A stretch of DNA of 21,723 bases from SMWC01 sp964466315. GTDB lineage: Bacteria; Pseudomonadota; Gammaproteobacteria; Steroidobacterales; Rariloculaceae. Positions within the stretch are counted from its first letter, which is position 1. Each line of letters opens with the position of its first letter. Location of the stretch: contig CAYXNS010000043.1 in assembly GCA_964466315.1 (NCBI GenBank), positions 1 through 21,723 of the forward strand, in the 5' to 3' direction. Made by a program: the position numbers and the translations under genes. Positions 1 through 6,871 of this stretch are shown in pieces. The notes below the pieces were generated by a model that searched no databases, was not told the origin of the DNA, and was given only the letters and a program-made list of their open reading frames with translations.

Positions 1-84
1 ATGTAATGGGCCTGGGCGCTGACCGCGGGCGGCCGCAACGACCCCGCGCCCATCGTCCACGACGGTATCCTCTACGTCGTCAAC

Positions 85-1479
85 ATGGCCAACCTCGTCC
101 AGGCGCTCGACGGCGCCACGGGCATGCTGCTCTGGGAACACTACTTGGGTCCCAACATCGCCTCGGGCGCGATGCGCGGCGTCGCGATCTATGACGACAA
201 GCTTTACGTCGCGACAAATGACGCAAGAATCGTTGCGCTCGATGCGGCGACCGGCGGACTCGTCTGGGACACGACGATCGGCGAGCGCACCGAAGGCAAC
301 TACTCGAACTCGTCTGGCCCGATCGTCATCAAGGGCAAGGTGATCTCGGGCCTGGCGAACTGCGCGATCTATCGCAACGAGAAGTGCTTCATCTCGGCCT
401 ACGATGCCGAGACCGGTGAGGAGCTCTGGCGCTTCAACACGATCGCGCAGGATCTCGAGCCTGGCGGCGACACTTGGGGCGACCTGCCAAACTTCTACCG
501 CGCCGGCGGCGAGACCTGGATCACGGGCACCTACGACCCCGTGCTCGATCTCACCTACTGGGGTGTCGCCCAGGCCAAACCCTGGATGCCCGTAAGCCGC
601 GGCAACTCGGCGCTCGACGACGCGCTCTACACGAGCACGACGCTTGCACTCGATCCCGACGACGGCCGCCTCGACTGGTACTACCAACACGCCCCAGGCG
701 AATCGCTCGACCTCGACGAAGTCTTCGAACGCGTGATCGTCGACCTCGACGGTGAGCGTTCGCTCTACACGATCGGCAAACCCGGCATCCTCTGGAAGCT
801 CAACCGCGAATCGGGTGCTTACTTGAGCCACACCGAAACCATCTTCCAGAACGTGTTCGCACAGATAGACCCCGAGACCGGCCGGCCGACATACCGCCAG
901 GACATCATCGATAACCGCCAAGGTGAATGGGCGTCGGCCTGCCCGAGCACCGAGGGCGGCCACAACTGGCAGGCCATGAGTTTTTATGAGCCGTTAGGAG
1001 CGCTCATCATCCCGCTCTCCCAGAGCTGCATGGAGATCCGCGGCCGCATCGTTGAGCAGGTACCGGGCGGCGGCGGCACGCAGGCCGAGCGTCGTTTCTA
1101 CGAGATGCCGGGTACCAACGGCAACATCGGCAAGCTCGCGGCCTATGACGCGCGAACGCTGGAGGAGATCTGGTCGATCGAGCAGCGTGCACCGTTCCTG
1201 ACGTCGGTGCTGTCGACGGCCGGTGGTTTGGTGTTTGTCGGGGATCTCGATCGTTGGGTGAAGGCGATCGATGTCGAGACGGGTAAGGTGATCTGGCAGT
1301 CACGGCTGGCGACGAGCGTGCAGGGATTCCCGATTACTTATCGGGCCGGGGGGAGGCAGTTCGTGGCGATACCGACCGGGTTAGGTGGCGGGAGTCCGAG
1401 AAGGGTGCCGGGGCTCATTGCCCCGGATATCAACCACCCAACGACGGGGAATGGGTTGTACGTGTTTGCGTTGCCTTGA
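85..1479 (+). CDS. PQQ-dependent quinoprotein dehydrogenase (beta-propeller), 5'-truncated
   Basis: C-terminal about 464 residues of a periplasmic quinoprotein that oxidises an alcohol, aldehyde or sugar-like substrate using PQQ; the substrate is unknown. Repeated propeller blades are visible as W-type motifs (ALDGATGMLLWE, ALDAATGGLVWD, AYDAETGEELW, ALDPDDGRLDWYYQ, AIDVETGKVIWQ). The blade ending YWGVAQAKPW sits where methanol-dehydrogenase relatives have GVGNGxPW, so the usual Asn is replaced. The segments GGHNWQAM, PLSQSCMEI and PTGLGGGSP fit one subfamily of bacterial PQQ-binding-like proteins. Family members are usually 550-700 residues with a signal peptide, which is missing here. Homologous sequence continues upstream of Met85 to base 7 (WAWAL...DPAPIVHDG), but an in-frame TAA at 4-6 separates it from anything earlier. 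ATG 85 is only the first available start, and a protein starting there would lack its first blades and export signal. It is probably a broken gene. The diheme cytochrome at 4446 is a plausible electron acceptor. Confidence 0.85.
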   Translation: MANLVQALDGATGMLLWEHYLGPNIASGAMRGVAIYDDKLYVATNDARIVALDAATGGLVWDTTIGERTEGNYSNSSGPIVIKGKVISGLANCAIYRNEKCFISAYDAETGEELWRFNTIAQDLEPGGDTWGDLPNFYRAGGETWITGTYDPVLDLTYWGVAQAKPWMPVSRGNSALDDALYTSTTLALDPDDGRLDWYYQHAPGESLDLDEVFERVIVDLDGERSLYTIGKPGILWKLNRESGAYLSHTETIFQNVFAQIDPETGRPTYRQDIIDNRQGEWASACPSTEGGHNWQAMSFYEPLGALIIPLSQSCMEIRGRIVEQVPGGGGTQAERRFYEMPGTNGNIGKLAAYDARTLEEIWSIEQRAPFLTSVLSTAGGLVFVGDLDRWVKAIDVETGKVIWQSRLATSVQGFPITYRAGGRQFVAIPTGLGGGSPRRVPGLIAPDINHPTTGNGLYVFALP

Positions 1480-1569
1480 GAGTCGTTGCTTGTTTTAACT
1501 TCGTTTATATGAATGGAGCAATCAAGGCTCTATGATGCAGCCTTAACGACCAAGTAACTCGGGATAGCA

Positions 1570-2184
1570 ATGATTAGAACGATCGGATCCACTTCACAAA
1601 AAAAACCGGCTGGATCGAGACTGGCTTCCAGGCTCATTCTCGCCCTGCCGATTGGCCTCGGGTTCTCCTTGAGTGGTACCAGCGCAATCGCGCAGACGAA
1701 TCCCTCGGCCGAGCTGGAACGGGCCGCTGTGGAGGCGATCGATGGTGAGCGCGGTGCCGTGTCTGCAGCCGAGGAGACTTTGATCAAGGAACAAGTTCTA
1801 CATGTTGTGAATAAGTACTACGAGTACGCTGCGACGGGCCAGGTCGAACGGATTCCCGCCGAAACGCACACGGTCCCCTGGATGATCATCAGTCGAGATG
1901 AAGTCTACGACAGCGCCGAGGAGACCATCGCCAGGTATGCTGAACGGCGCCGAACGGGTCCAGCCAACTGGGCTAAGTCGACCTACAATGTACGGAATGT
2001 GTGCGTGTTGAGCGACTCCTCTGCCATCACGAGCGGTTATAACGTTCGTACGACAGCGGATGGCGACATCTTGTCGGCAGAAGGCGTCGCCTACATCCTG
2101 ATGAAAACCGGGGATGGTTGGCGCATTGCGGCGTTTTCTGGAACCACCCCGCAAAAAGTCATCAGATGCGCAGATGAGTACTAA
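1570..2184 (+). CDS. Secreted NTF2-like (SnoaL/DUF4440-type) protein
   Basis: Protein of 204 residues. The N-terminus has basic residues (KK, R, R), then a hydrophobic stretch at about 22-37 and a signal peptidase I-like site after residue 41 (SAIA|Q), so it is probably periplasmic. The mature part fits a compact NTF2-like cone: helix at 62-80 (LIKEQVLHVVNKYYEYAA), a DEVYDSAEETIARYAERRR helix, then beta strands ending in GVAYILMKTGDGWRIAAFS, the hallmark C-terminal strand of SnoaL/DUF4440 proteins. Such domains bind small molecules or act as simple isomerases or hydrolases; no function can be assigned. The ATG is preceded only by a weak purine run (CGGGATAGCA). It lies 90 bases after the quinoprotein on the same strand and is immediately followed by a remnant of another quinoprotein. 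Confidence 0.7.
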   Translation: MIRTIGSTSQKKPAGSRLASRLILALPIGLGFSLSGTSAIAQTNPSAELERAAVEAIDGERGAVSAAEETLIKEQVLHVVNKYYEYAATGQVERIPAETHTVPWMIISRDEVYDSAEETIARYAERRRTGPANWAKSTYNVRNVCVLSDSSAITSGYNVRTTADGDILSAEGVAYILMKTGDGWRIAAFSGTTPQKVIRCADEY

Positions 2185-2188
2185 TCCC

Positions 2189-2242
2189 CACGCACCCGGA
2201 CTCATCGCGCCGGATATCAATCACCCGACGATGGGGGAATCG
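2189..2242 (+). pseudogene. Remnant of the C-terminus of a second PQQ dehydrogenase
   Basis: Starting five bases after the NTF2-like stop codon, one frame reads HAPGLIAPDINHPTMGES. The intact quinoprotein ends VPGLIAPDINHPTTGNG (bases 1405-1455). Over the 14 codons from Pro to Gly there are seven nucleotide differences. Six are synonymous third-position changes and one changes Thr to Met. That pattern fits a diverged paralogue that was once under selection, not a recent local copy. No upstream blade motifs or start are visible, and the last YVFAL residues of the family are absent. Confidence 0.75.
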
Positions 2243-2259
2243 ACGCATAGCGGCTCCGA

Positions 2260-3468
2260 CTAATCCGGCAACAACGCGCGTTCGTCTTCCCCGAGCGTAC
2301 CGAGTATATCGGCGCGGATCAACAGCACCGGTGACTCTTCGCCAACAATCTGTTCCATCTGGCCGGTCTCGAGATAAAAAACCTCAGCGAGGAGACTGCG
2401 CCACTCCTCGTACTGCTCATCCAGCCAGCTCTCGAGTTCGGCGACTCTCGATTCCATTCTCGTTACAGTGGGGGCCACCTCATTTTCGAATGCTTCTGCG
2501 CGACTCTCTCGTCTCTGTTCCTGCATTCTAGCCAAGCTGTAGTTATCATAGAGACTCCTGATCGCCTCATAGCTGCCGCGCGGAGCGTCTGACCGGCCAT
2601 TATTCACCCGCTGAACTTCACTATTCTCGAATTGAGCTACCTGTCGACGGTAGTCGACCCACAGGTTGTAGATCGACTCAATCTCAGAGTGCAGCTCCTG
2701 GAATTTCTCGTCCACGGTATCTATGAACGTATATTCGACCTGGCGTATCTGCTCGATGCGCTCTTGCATCGGATCGTTTTCGGCGGGCAAACGCTGGATA
2801 GTGAACGTGCCATCGGGCACGCTGGCTACGTAGCCGTCGAATACCGATGGCGCGAGCTGATAGGCGTAACGCAGAAACGAAAGATCAACGAGGTCCGTAA
2901 GCGCTTTGTCGGTGTGGCGAGTCCGGGCTATACGGAGATCTTCCGCAACTGAATCAAACAGCCGCTGGTATCTGGACATGCCTGTATCCGTGCCGCTGTT
3001 CTCGCCGCCAGCCATCTCGACGCTGACGTACGTCTCGTCGAGCCACACACGCCCGCTCGCGTCGAACGCACGAATCTGAAGCTCCAGCGCATTCCCGTCG
3101 GACCTGAGAATCTCGCCGGACACGGAGACCTCCGCCGCCGTGTCGGGTTCGGGCACGACGCGCACTGCGCCCCACTCATCGGTCGCGGCCAGCGTCTCGC
3201 GCAAGACGAACGGAATCAACAGCGCCTCGATCTCGCGCACTCTCGGAAAGACCTTGGATTGGTCGTACGCGAGTGGATCTGCGGGAACTCCCGGCTCGAA
3301 AACCGCAATCGAGATGTTGAGCTCGTGGGTGTTGCTCTCGTAGGCAGCCGGTGAAACGTAACCGTTAAGCTCGGTCTGCCCAACCGCCTGTAATGGCGGC
3401 ACGTAGATCAATACGCTGGCGACCACGGCGGTCCAGTGCCGGCCAACACCGTTCGAGGCTCGATTCAC
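2260..3468 (-). CDS. Exported coiled-coil protein of unknown function, coupled to upstream lipoprotein
   Basis: Not a family I can name. I chose GTG 3468, giving 402 residues, because it overlaps the stop of the upstream lipoprotein gene in a GTGA arrangement typical of translational coupling; an earlier GTG at 3492 would add eight residues ahead of the signal sequence. Residues about 12-27 are hydrophobic (WTAVVASVLIYVPPL), with a probable cleavage near QAVG|Q, so the product is periplasmic. Residues about 48-150 alternate short strands (LNISIAVFEPG, VRVVPEP, EVSVSGEIL, ALELQIRAFD), loosely like TolB/CsgG-type domains. From about 230 onward it is charged and helical (MQERIEQIRQVEYTF, RMESRVAELESWLDEQYEEWR), suggesting a coiled coil. 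It may work with the lipoprotein in the envelope. That is inference from coupling alone. Confidence 0.7.
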   Translation of the reverse strand: MNRASNGVGRHWTAVVASVLIYVPPLQAVGQTELNGYVSPAAYESNTHELNISIAVFEPGVPADPLAYDQSKVFPRVREIEALLIPFVLRETLAATDEWGAVRVVPEPDTAAEVSVSGEILRSDGNALELQIRAFDASGRVWLDETYVSVEMAGGENSGTDTGMSRYQRLFDSVAEDLRIARTRHTDKALTDLVDLSFLRYAYQLAPSVFDGYVASVPDGTFTIQRLPAENDPMQERIEQIRQVEYTFIDTVDEKFQELHSEIESIYNLWVDYRRQVAQFENSEVQRVNNGRSDAPRGSYEAIRSLYDNYSLARMQEQRRESRAEAFENEVAPTVTRMESRVAELESWLDEQYEEWRSLLAEVFYLETGQMEQIVGEESPVLLIRADILGTLGEDERALLPD

Positions 3469-4160
3469 GGCGAGATCCCGCCCGTGGTGCACACGCGATT
3501 CCGGCTCAGTGTATCGATGCAGTCGAACTGCGAAGGTGACGGCTCATATTTCGAGTAGAAACGGCTCAAGGTGAATGACATGCCCGTAGTAGTAGAGGAT
3601 ACCGTCGTCGCGACGTTTAAGCTTAGGCTGTCGGGCGCAACTGTGAATCGATGACTGACGAGCAAACCACCCGACAATATCAGACGAGAGATAAACTGGT
3701 CACCATTCCAGCCGCAAATCTCGACACCGTAGTTCGTTATCGCGCCCTGCGCGACCTCGTCGTAGAACTCGCAAAAAATATCGAAGTCGTCCTCTCTCTC
3801 GACGCTGATCTCGTTTTCGGATTGCGATATCGAGAAAGTTCTGAAGCGCGTGATCTCGTCTGCGAGACGCGCGAGCGCCAGGATTGTGGTCACATCTCCC
3901 CTCGTTGTGATCGTTCCGGCGTTGTCGAGATCTGTTATTCCCGCAGGCCTCAGATCCGGCGCGGCGCGGCGCAGGCGGCGAAACCATCTGTCGAGCGCTC
4001 TATTGACGTCGTCACCCCGCCAATAATCCCGCTCCCAGGAGCCGCTGAGGTCCGCGGGTACCAAGCGCGTGAAATCGCTTTCCGCACTGGATCGCGTTGG
4101 TTGCTGTGAGCAGGCCACAAGCGATGCGCAGAAGACGAGTATGATCTGCAATCTCAGCAT
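3465..4160 (-). CDS. Lipoprotein of unknown function
   Basis: Protein of 231 residues beginning MLRLQIILVFCASLVACSQQ. The lipobox LVAC puts the lipidated cysteine at residue 17, so it is membrane-anchored. After it comes LSGSWERDYWRGDDVN, an opening seen in small beta-barrel or lipocalin-like envelope lipoproteins, then alternating beta-type segments (TFSISQSENEISVERE, LLVSHRFTVAPDSLSLNV, GMSFTLSRFYSKYEPS) and four cysteines that could form disulfides. I do not recognise the family. It is the first gene of a two-gene minus-strand unit, and its TGA overlaps the GTG of the coiled-coil gene by four bases. No clear Shine-Dalgarno precedes its ATG. It is divergent from the cytochrome gene across 285 bases. 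Confidence 0.7.
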   Translation of the reverse strand: MLRLQIILVFCASLVACSQQPTRSSAESDFTRLVPADLSGSWERDYWRGDDVNRALDRWFRRLRRAAPDLRPAGITDLDNAGTITTRGDVTTILALARLADEITRFRTFSISQSENEISVEREDDFDIFCEFYDEVAQGAITNYGVEICGWNGDQFISRLILSGGLLVSHRFTVAPDSLSLNVATTVSSTTTGMSFTLSRFYSKYEPSPSQFDCIDTLSRNRVCTTGGISP

Positions 4161-4445
4161 GACTACGTATATCTCAACATTCGCCTATTTTGACCGAATA
4201 TAGGCGCCATTGGTTCATAGCTCAAATGATCGCAGGGTGCAGGAGCGACGTCCTTGTCGTGATGTGGGAGACAATAGTCGATAATAAGTCTAGGCAATGC
4301 TATTGATTGATGGTGGGCCGTAGAGGTGCCCTCAATAATCAACACCCACGGAGAAGCTGAGATATGAAACCTCCGAACGCGATGACCGGATCGGGGATAG
4401 AGGAAGCGCACCGTGCCGTTAACGACTTGTCTGGAGCGATTTAGT
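4161..4445. other. Divergent intergenic region between lipoprotein and cytochrome genes
   Basis: These 285 bases are more AT-rich than the neighbouring genes and must hold promoters for both directions. I see no convincing sigma-70 hexamer pair, no strong inverted repeat and no coding remnant. The only clear signal is GGAG at 4433-4436, placed nine bases before the ATG at 4446. Confidence 0.4.
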
Positions 4446-5627
4446 ATGAGAATGACAATATTCAAGGTAATCGTAATTGTTACCGCTATATCTTCAGGCT
4501 CTGCTCTGCAGTCCCAGGAGTTTATGGGCGGAAACTTCATGCTGACGAACGCGTTGGATGCACCAAAGCGTTACTGTCTCGACCTCGAAGGCTACGCATT
4601 CATTACTGATCTGAGCGCCCCGGTCATCGTGCATTCGTGCAAGGAAGGATTTTTCAAGGACGGCACCTGGATCGTGGATTATCCGCAGCCGGGTCAAATC
4701 TACATACCGTGGTATGAGCTCTGTGTGGCAGCAGGCAGTGCTCAGCAAGACGCGGAAGTCTTTCTGCAAGAGTGCTCCGATGCGCCGTTGCAGCACTTCA
4801 GCTTTCGCGATGACGGCAAACTCGAAGTAACGTCCGATTCTCCCGAGAAATTTTGCCTCGCGGTGGCCGAGACCAGCAGGCCAACCGGCAACAACCTGCG
4901 CCGTCAGACCAGGATGACTAATTGCGATGACACCGATGAGTCATTCACACAATGGATCTTGCCTCGCGAAGGGCAGGAATATCCCGTTGTCATCGCTGAG
5001 CCCGTAGAAGATGGCGCCGCGCCGCCCCCGGGTGTCGGCATGGGGCCGGGTGGCGCCATGGGCATGGGCGGCGGAATGGGCCCGCTTTTTGTGGGTGCTT
5101 GTTCTCCCTGTCATGCCCCGAACGGCGAGGGCTATCAATCCGAGTTCTCACCGAAGATCAGCGGGCAGGAGGATTGGTATCTGAGTCGCCAGTTATTGAA
5201 CTATAGAAATGATTTGCGTGGAGCCCATGACAGCGAGCGCTGGGCCAAGCAGATGAACTTCCATATCAAGGATTTTTCTCCGACCCAGTTGCTGAGCTTC
5301 GTGGACTATATCCAGACGCTGGAAGATACGCCGGCGGAGGTCACCATAGAAGGCGATACGACGCGCGGCCGGGAGCTTTATACGCAAACCTGTTCGCTTT
5401 GCCATGGCGACGACGCGATGGGGATTCCGATGCTCAATTCTCCGCGACTGGCCGGCATGTCGGACTGGTACATGGTTATCCAGTTGGAAAAATTCCGTTC
5501 CGGCCTGCGCGGCGATCATTCGGAAGACATCTACGGCGCGCAGATGGTGCCTTTCGCGCTGACGCTACCGGGTGAGCAGGCATCGCGTGATGTCGTGGCC
5601 TATATCAATACGCTGGCGCCCCGCTGA
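4446..5627 (+). CDS. Secreted ricin-like beta-trefoil fused to a diheme cytochrome c
   Basis: Protein of 393 residues from ATG 4446, which has GGAG nine bases upstream; a GTG at 4413 would put eleven polar residues before the signal peptide. The signal sequence covers about 1-20. Residues about 35-172 hold three repeats with paired cysteines (C44/C65, C93/C110, C137/C160), with LQHF and FTQW near the ends of repeats two and three, matching the three-fold pattern of ricin-type beta-trefoils. A Gly/Met linker (196-213) leads to two class I cytochrome c domains with haem motifs CSPCH (219-223) and CSLCH (316-320). Likely axial methionines are M270 and M367 (KQMNF, AQMVPF), giving a cytochrome c4-like pair. 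Role: periplasmic electron carrier, possibly accepting electrons from the quinoprotein. The trefoil may bind carbohydrate or dock a partner; neither is shown. Confidence 0.85.
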   Translation: MRMTIFKVIVIVTAISSGSALQSQEFMGGNFMLTNALDAPKRYCLDLEGYAFITDLSAPVIVHSCKEGFFKDGTWIVDYPQPGQIYIPWYELCVAAGSAQQDAEVFLQECSDAPLQHFSFRDDGKLEVTSDSPEKFCLAVAETSRPTGNNLRRQTRMTNCDDTDESFTQWILPREGQEYPVVIAEPVEDGAAPPPGVGMGPGGAMGMGGGMGPLFVGACSPCHAPNGEGYQSEFSPKISGQEDWYLSRQLLNYRNDLRGAHDSERWAKQMNFHIKDFSPTQLLSFVDYIQTLEDTPAEVTIEGDTTRGRELYTQTCSLCHGDDAMGIPMLNSPRLAGMSDWYMVIQLEKFRSGLRGDHSEDIYGAQMVPFALTLPGEQASRDVVAYINTLAPR

Positions 5628-5648
5628 CAAGTCAGACACCGTCTTTCG

Positions 5649-5831
5649 TCAGTTCCGCGAGCCCTTCCCGAGCCGTTCGAGGCCCAAGTCTCGCCTGAGA
5701 TCGACCGTCATCTCGTCGAGCATGTTGCCGAGCGGTATTCCCGTATCGGGAATGGACTGTTCGCGTAGTTGGACCGCTGCATAGTATCTAGCGTAGCGTA
5801 AAAATGATCCATCGCTGGGACGATCGGGTTT
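5649..5831 (-). pseudogene. Short coding remnant without a start codon
   Basis: The frame directly downstream of the decarboxylase stop, in register with it, is open for 60 codons and ends in TGA at 5649-5651. From about codon 13 it reads like protein (RYYAAVQLREQ, IPDTGIPLGNM, DLRRDLGLERLG), with about 85% G or C in third positions over the 20 codons I counted. There is no ATG, GTG or TTG before the internal Met at codon 37. The antisense frame is also partly open, so the evidence is moderate. It could be the tail of a deleted gene. I do not recognise the family. Confidence 0.35.
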
Positions 5832-6851
5832 CTATTCGGTTGCCGGAAGATCGAAGAGCGCCTCGGCATTCCCGTGATAGATCCTGTGTCGGTCGTTCTC
5901 GGATACGGCCACCGAGTTCATAAACTCGACTGCTTCCGCCATGTCCTCGTAAGGGTAGTCGGCGGCGAACAGGATCCGTTCAGGGCCGAGCGTTTCGAGC
6001 GATAGCTCAAGCGGTGCAGCGTAGGTCATCCCCGCAGTCGTGATCATGAAATTGCTACGAAAATACTCGCTCGGGAGTTTGTTCATTTCGTCGACCGCGC
6101 CGATCTTCACCTGCAGGAGATACCGGTTGTCGATGCGGTCGAGCCAGAAAGGCAGGCCTTCACCCATATGCCCGAGAATGATCGTGAGACCGGGGAACCG
6201 ATCGAATACCCCGCTCATGATGAGCCGCATCGCATGCAGACTCGTCTCCACGGCGAACCCCCAGCCGGCGAAATAGAGTCCATAATCCAGATAGGGTTCG
6301 ATCATTGCCGGTGACGGCGTTCGCGGGTGGAGATAGATCGGTGCTCGCAACGATTCCGCTGCCTCGAGAATTGGCCGGAATTTCTCATCGTCGAGATATT
6401 CGCCCTGTGTATGCGAGTTGATGATCACGCCGCACAACCCCAAGCCGTTGATCACGCGTTCGAGTTCTTGCGCTGCCAGGTCCGGAATTTGCGGAGCGAC
6501 TGCTGCGAGACCCGCAAAACGGGATGGGTGCGCGCGCACAGCGTCAGCCAGGCAATCATTCGCATCTTTGGCGAGCCCGGCCGCAAGTTCACCAGGGAAT
6601 ACCTGCACCCCCGGTGACGTCAGGGAGATGACGTGCATATCGACGCCGGTCTCGTCCATATCCTTCAGTCGCCCTTCACCGAGATCGATAAGGCGCTCGT
6701 GGATGCGCCGCGTACCGGGCGAGTCGGCGAGGATCGTTTCACCCATTTTCTTAAATCCGGGCTCACCGACTGCCCCCGCATCGAGAATGACCTTCCACTG
6801 ATCGGCGATTTCCTGGGTAACAAAAGCTTCTTCAATGGCGATTCGTCTCAT
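5832..6851 (-). CDS. Amidohydrolase-2 family decarboxylase, LigW-like (5-carboxyvanillate/resorcylate type)
   Basis: Cytoplasmic TIM-barrel enzyme of 339 residues, the usual length for the ACMSD-related decarboxylases. These use a divalent metal to remove a carboxylate non-oxidatively from a hydroxylated aromatic acid. The N-terminal IAIEEAF carries the metal-binding Glu and has Ala where gamma-resorcylate decarboxylases have His (EEHF), as in LigW (EEAF). Other landmarks are SLTSPGVQ (76-83), INSHTQG (144-150), YLHP with H175, GHMGE with H228 and ADYPY with D298; all expected metal and catalytic positions are present. The overall match in my memory is closest to 5-carboxyvanillate decarboxylase, but substrate specificity cannot be read from motifs. 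It is divergent from an MFS transporter with start codons only 20 bases apart, suggesting joint control and uptake of the substrate. Confidence 0.85.
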   Translation of the reverse strand: MRRIAIEEAFVTQEIADQWKVILDAGAVGEPGFKKMGETILADSPGTRRIHERLIDLGEGRLKDMDETGVDMHVISLTSPGVQVFPGELAAGLAKDANDCLADAVRAHPSRFAGLAAVAPQIPDLAAQELERVINGLGLCGVIINSHTQGEYLDDEKFRPILEAAESLRAPIYLHPRTPSPAMIEPYLDYGLYFAGWGFAVETSLHAMRLIMSGVFDRFPGLTIILGHMGEGLPFWLDRIDNRYLLQVKIGAVDEMNKLPSEYFRSNFMITTAGMTYAAPLELSLETLGPERILFAADYPYEDMAEAVEFMNSVAVSENDRHRIYHGNAEALFDLPATE

Positions 6852-6871
6852 GGAGCGAGGTCTGGGCTAGA

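Noticed and set aside
1486..1514. Possible sigma-70 promoter before the NTF2-like gene
   Set aside because: TTGCTT and TATATG-like hexamers are present, but the spacing is only about 14 bases, so they cannot be supported.
4163..4540. Minus-strand frame of 125 codons over the cytochrome start
   Set aside because: It overlaps the signal peptide of the cytochrome antisense, has no family resemblance and shows no coding bias.
5620..5636. CTGAC/GTCAG repeat at the end of the cytochrome gene
   Set aside because: A five-base stem with a two-base loop is too weak to call a terminator.
5628..5768. Plus-strand open frame after the cytochrome stop
   Set aside because: Antisense in register to the minus-strand remnant; its third-position G/C content is lower and it has no start codon.
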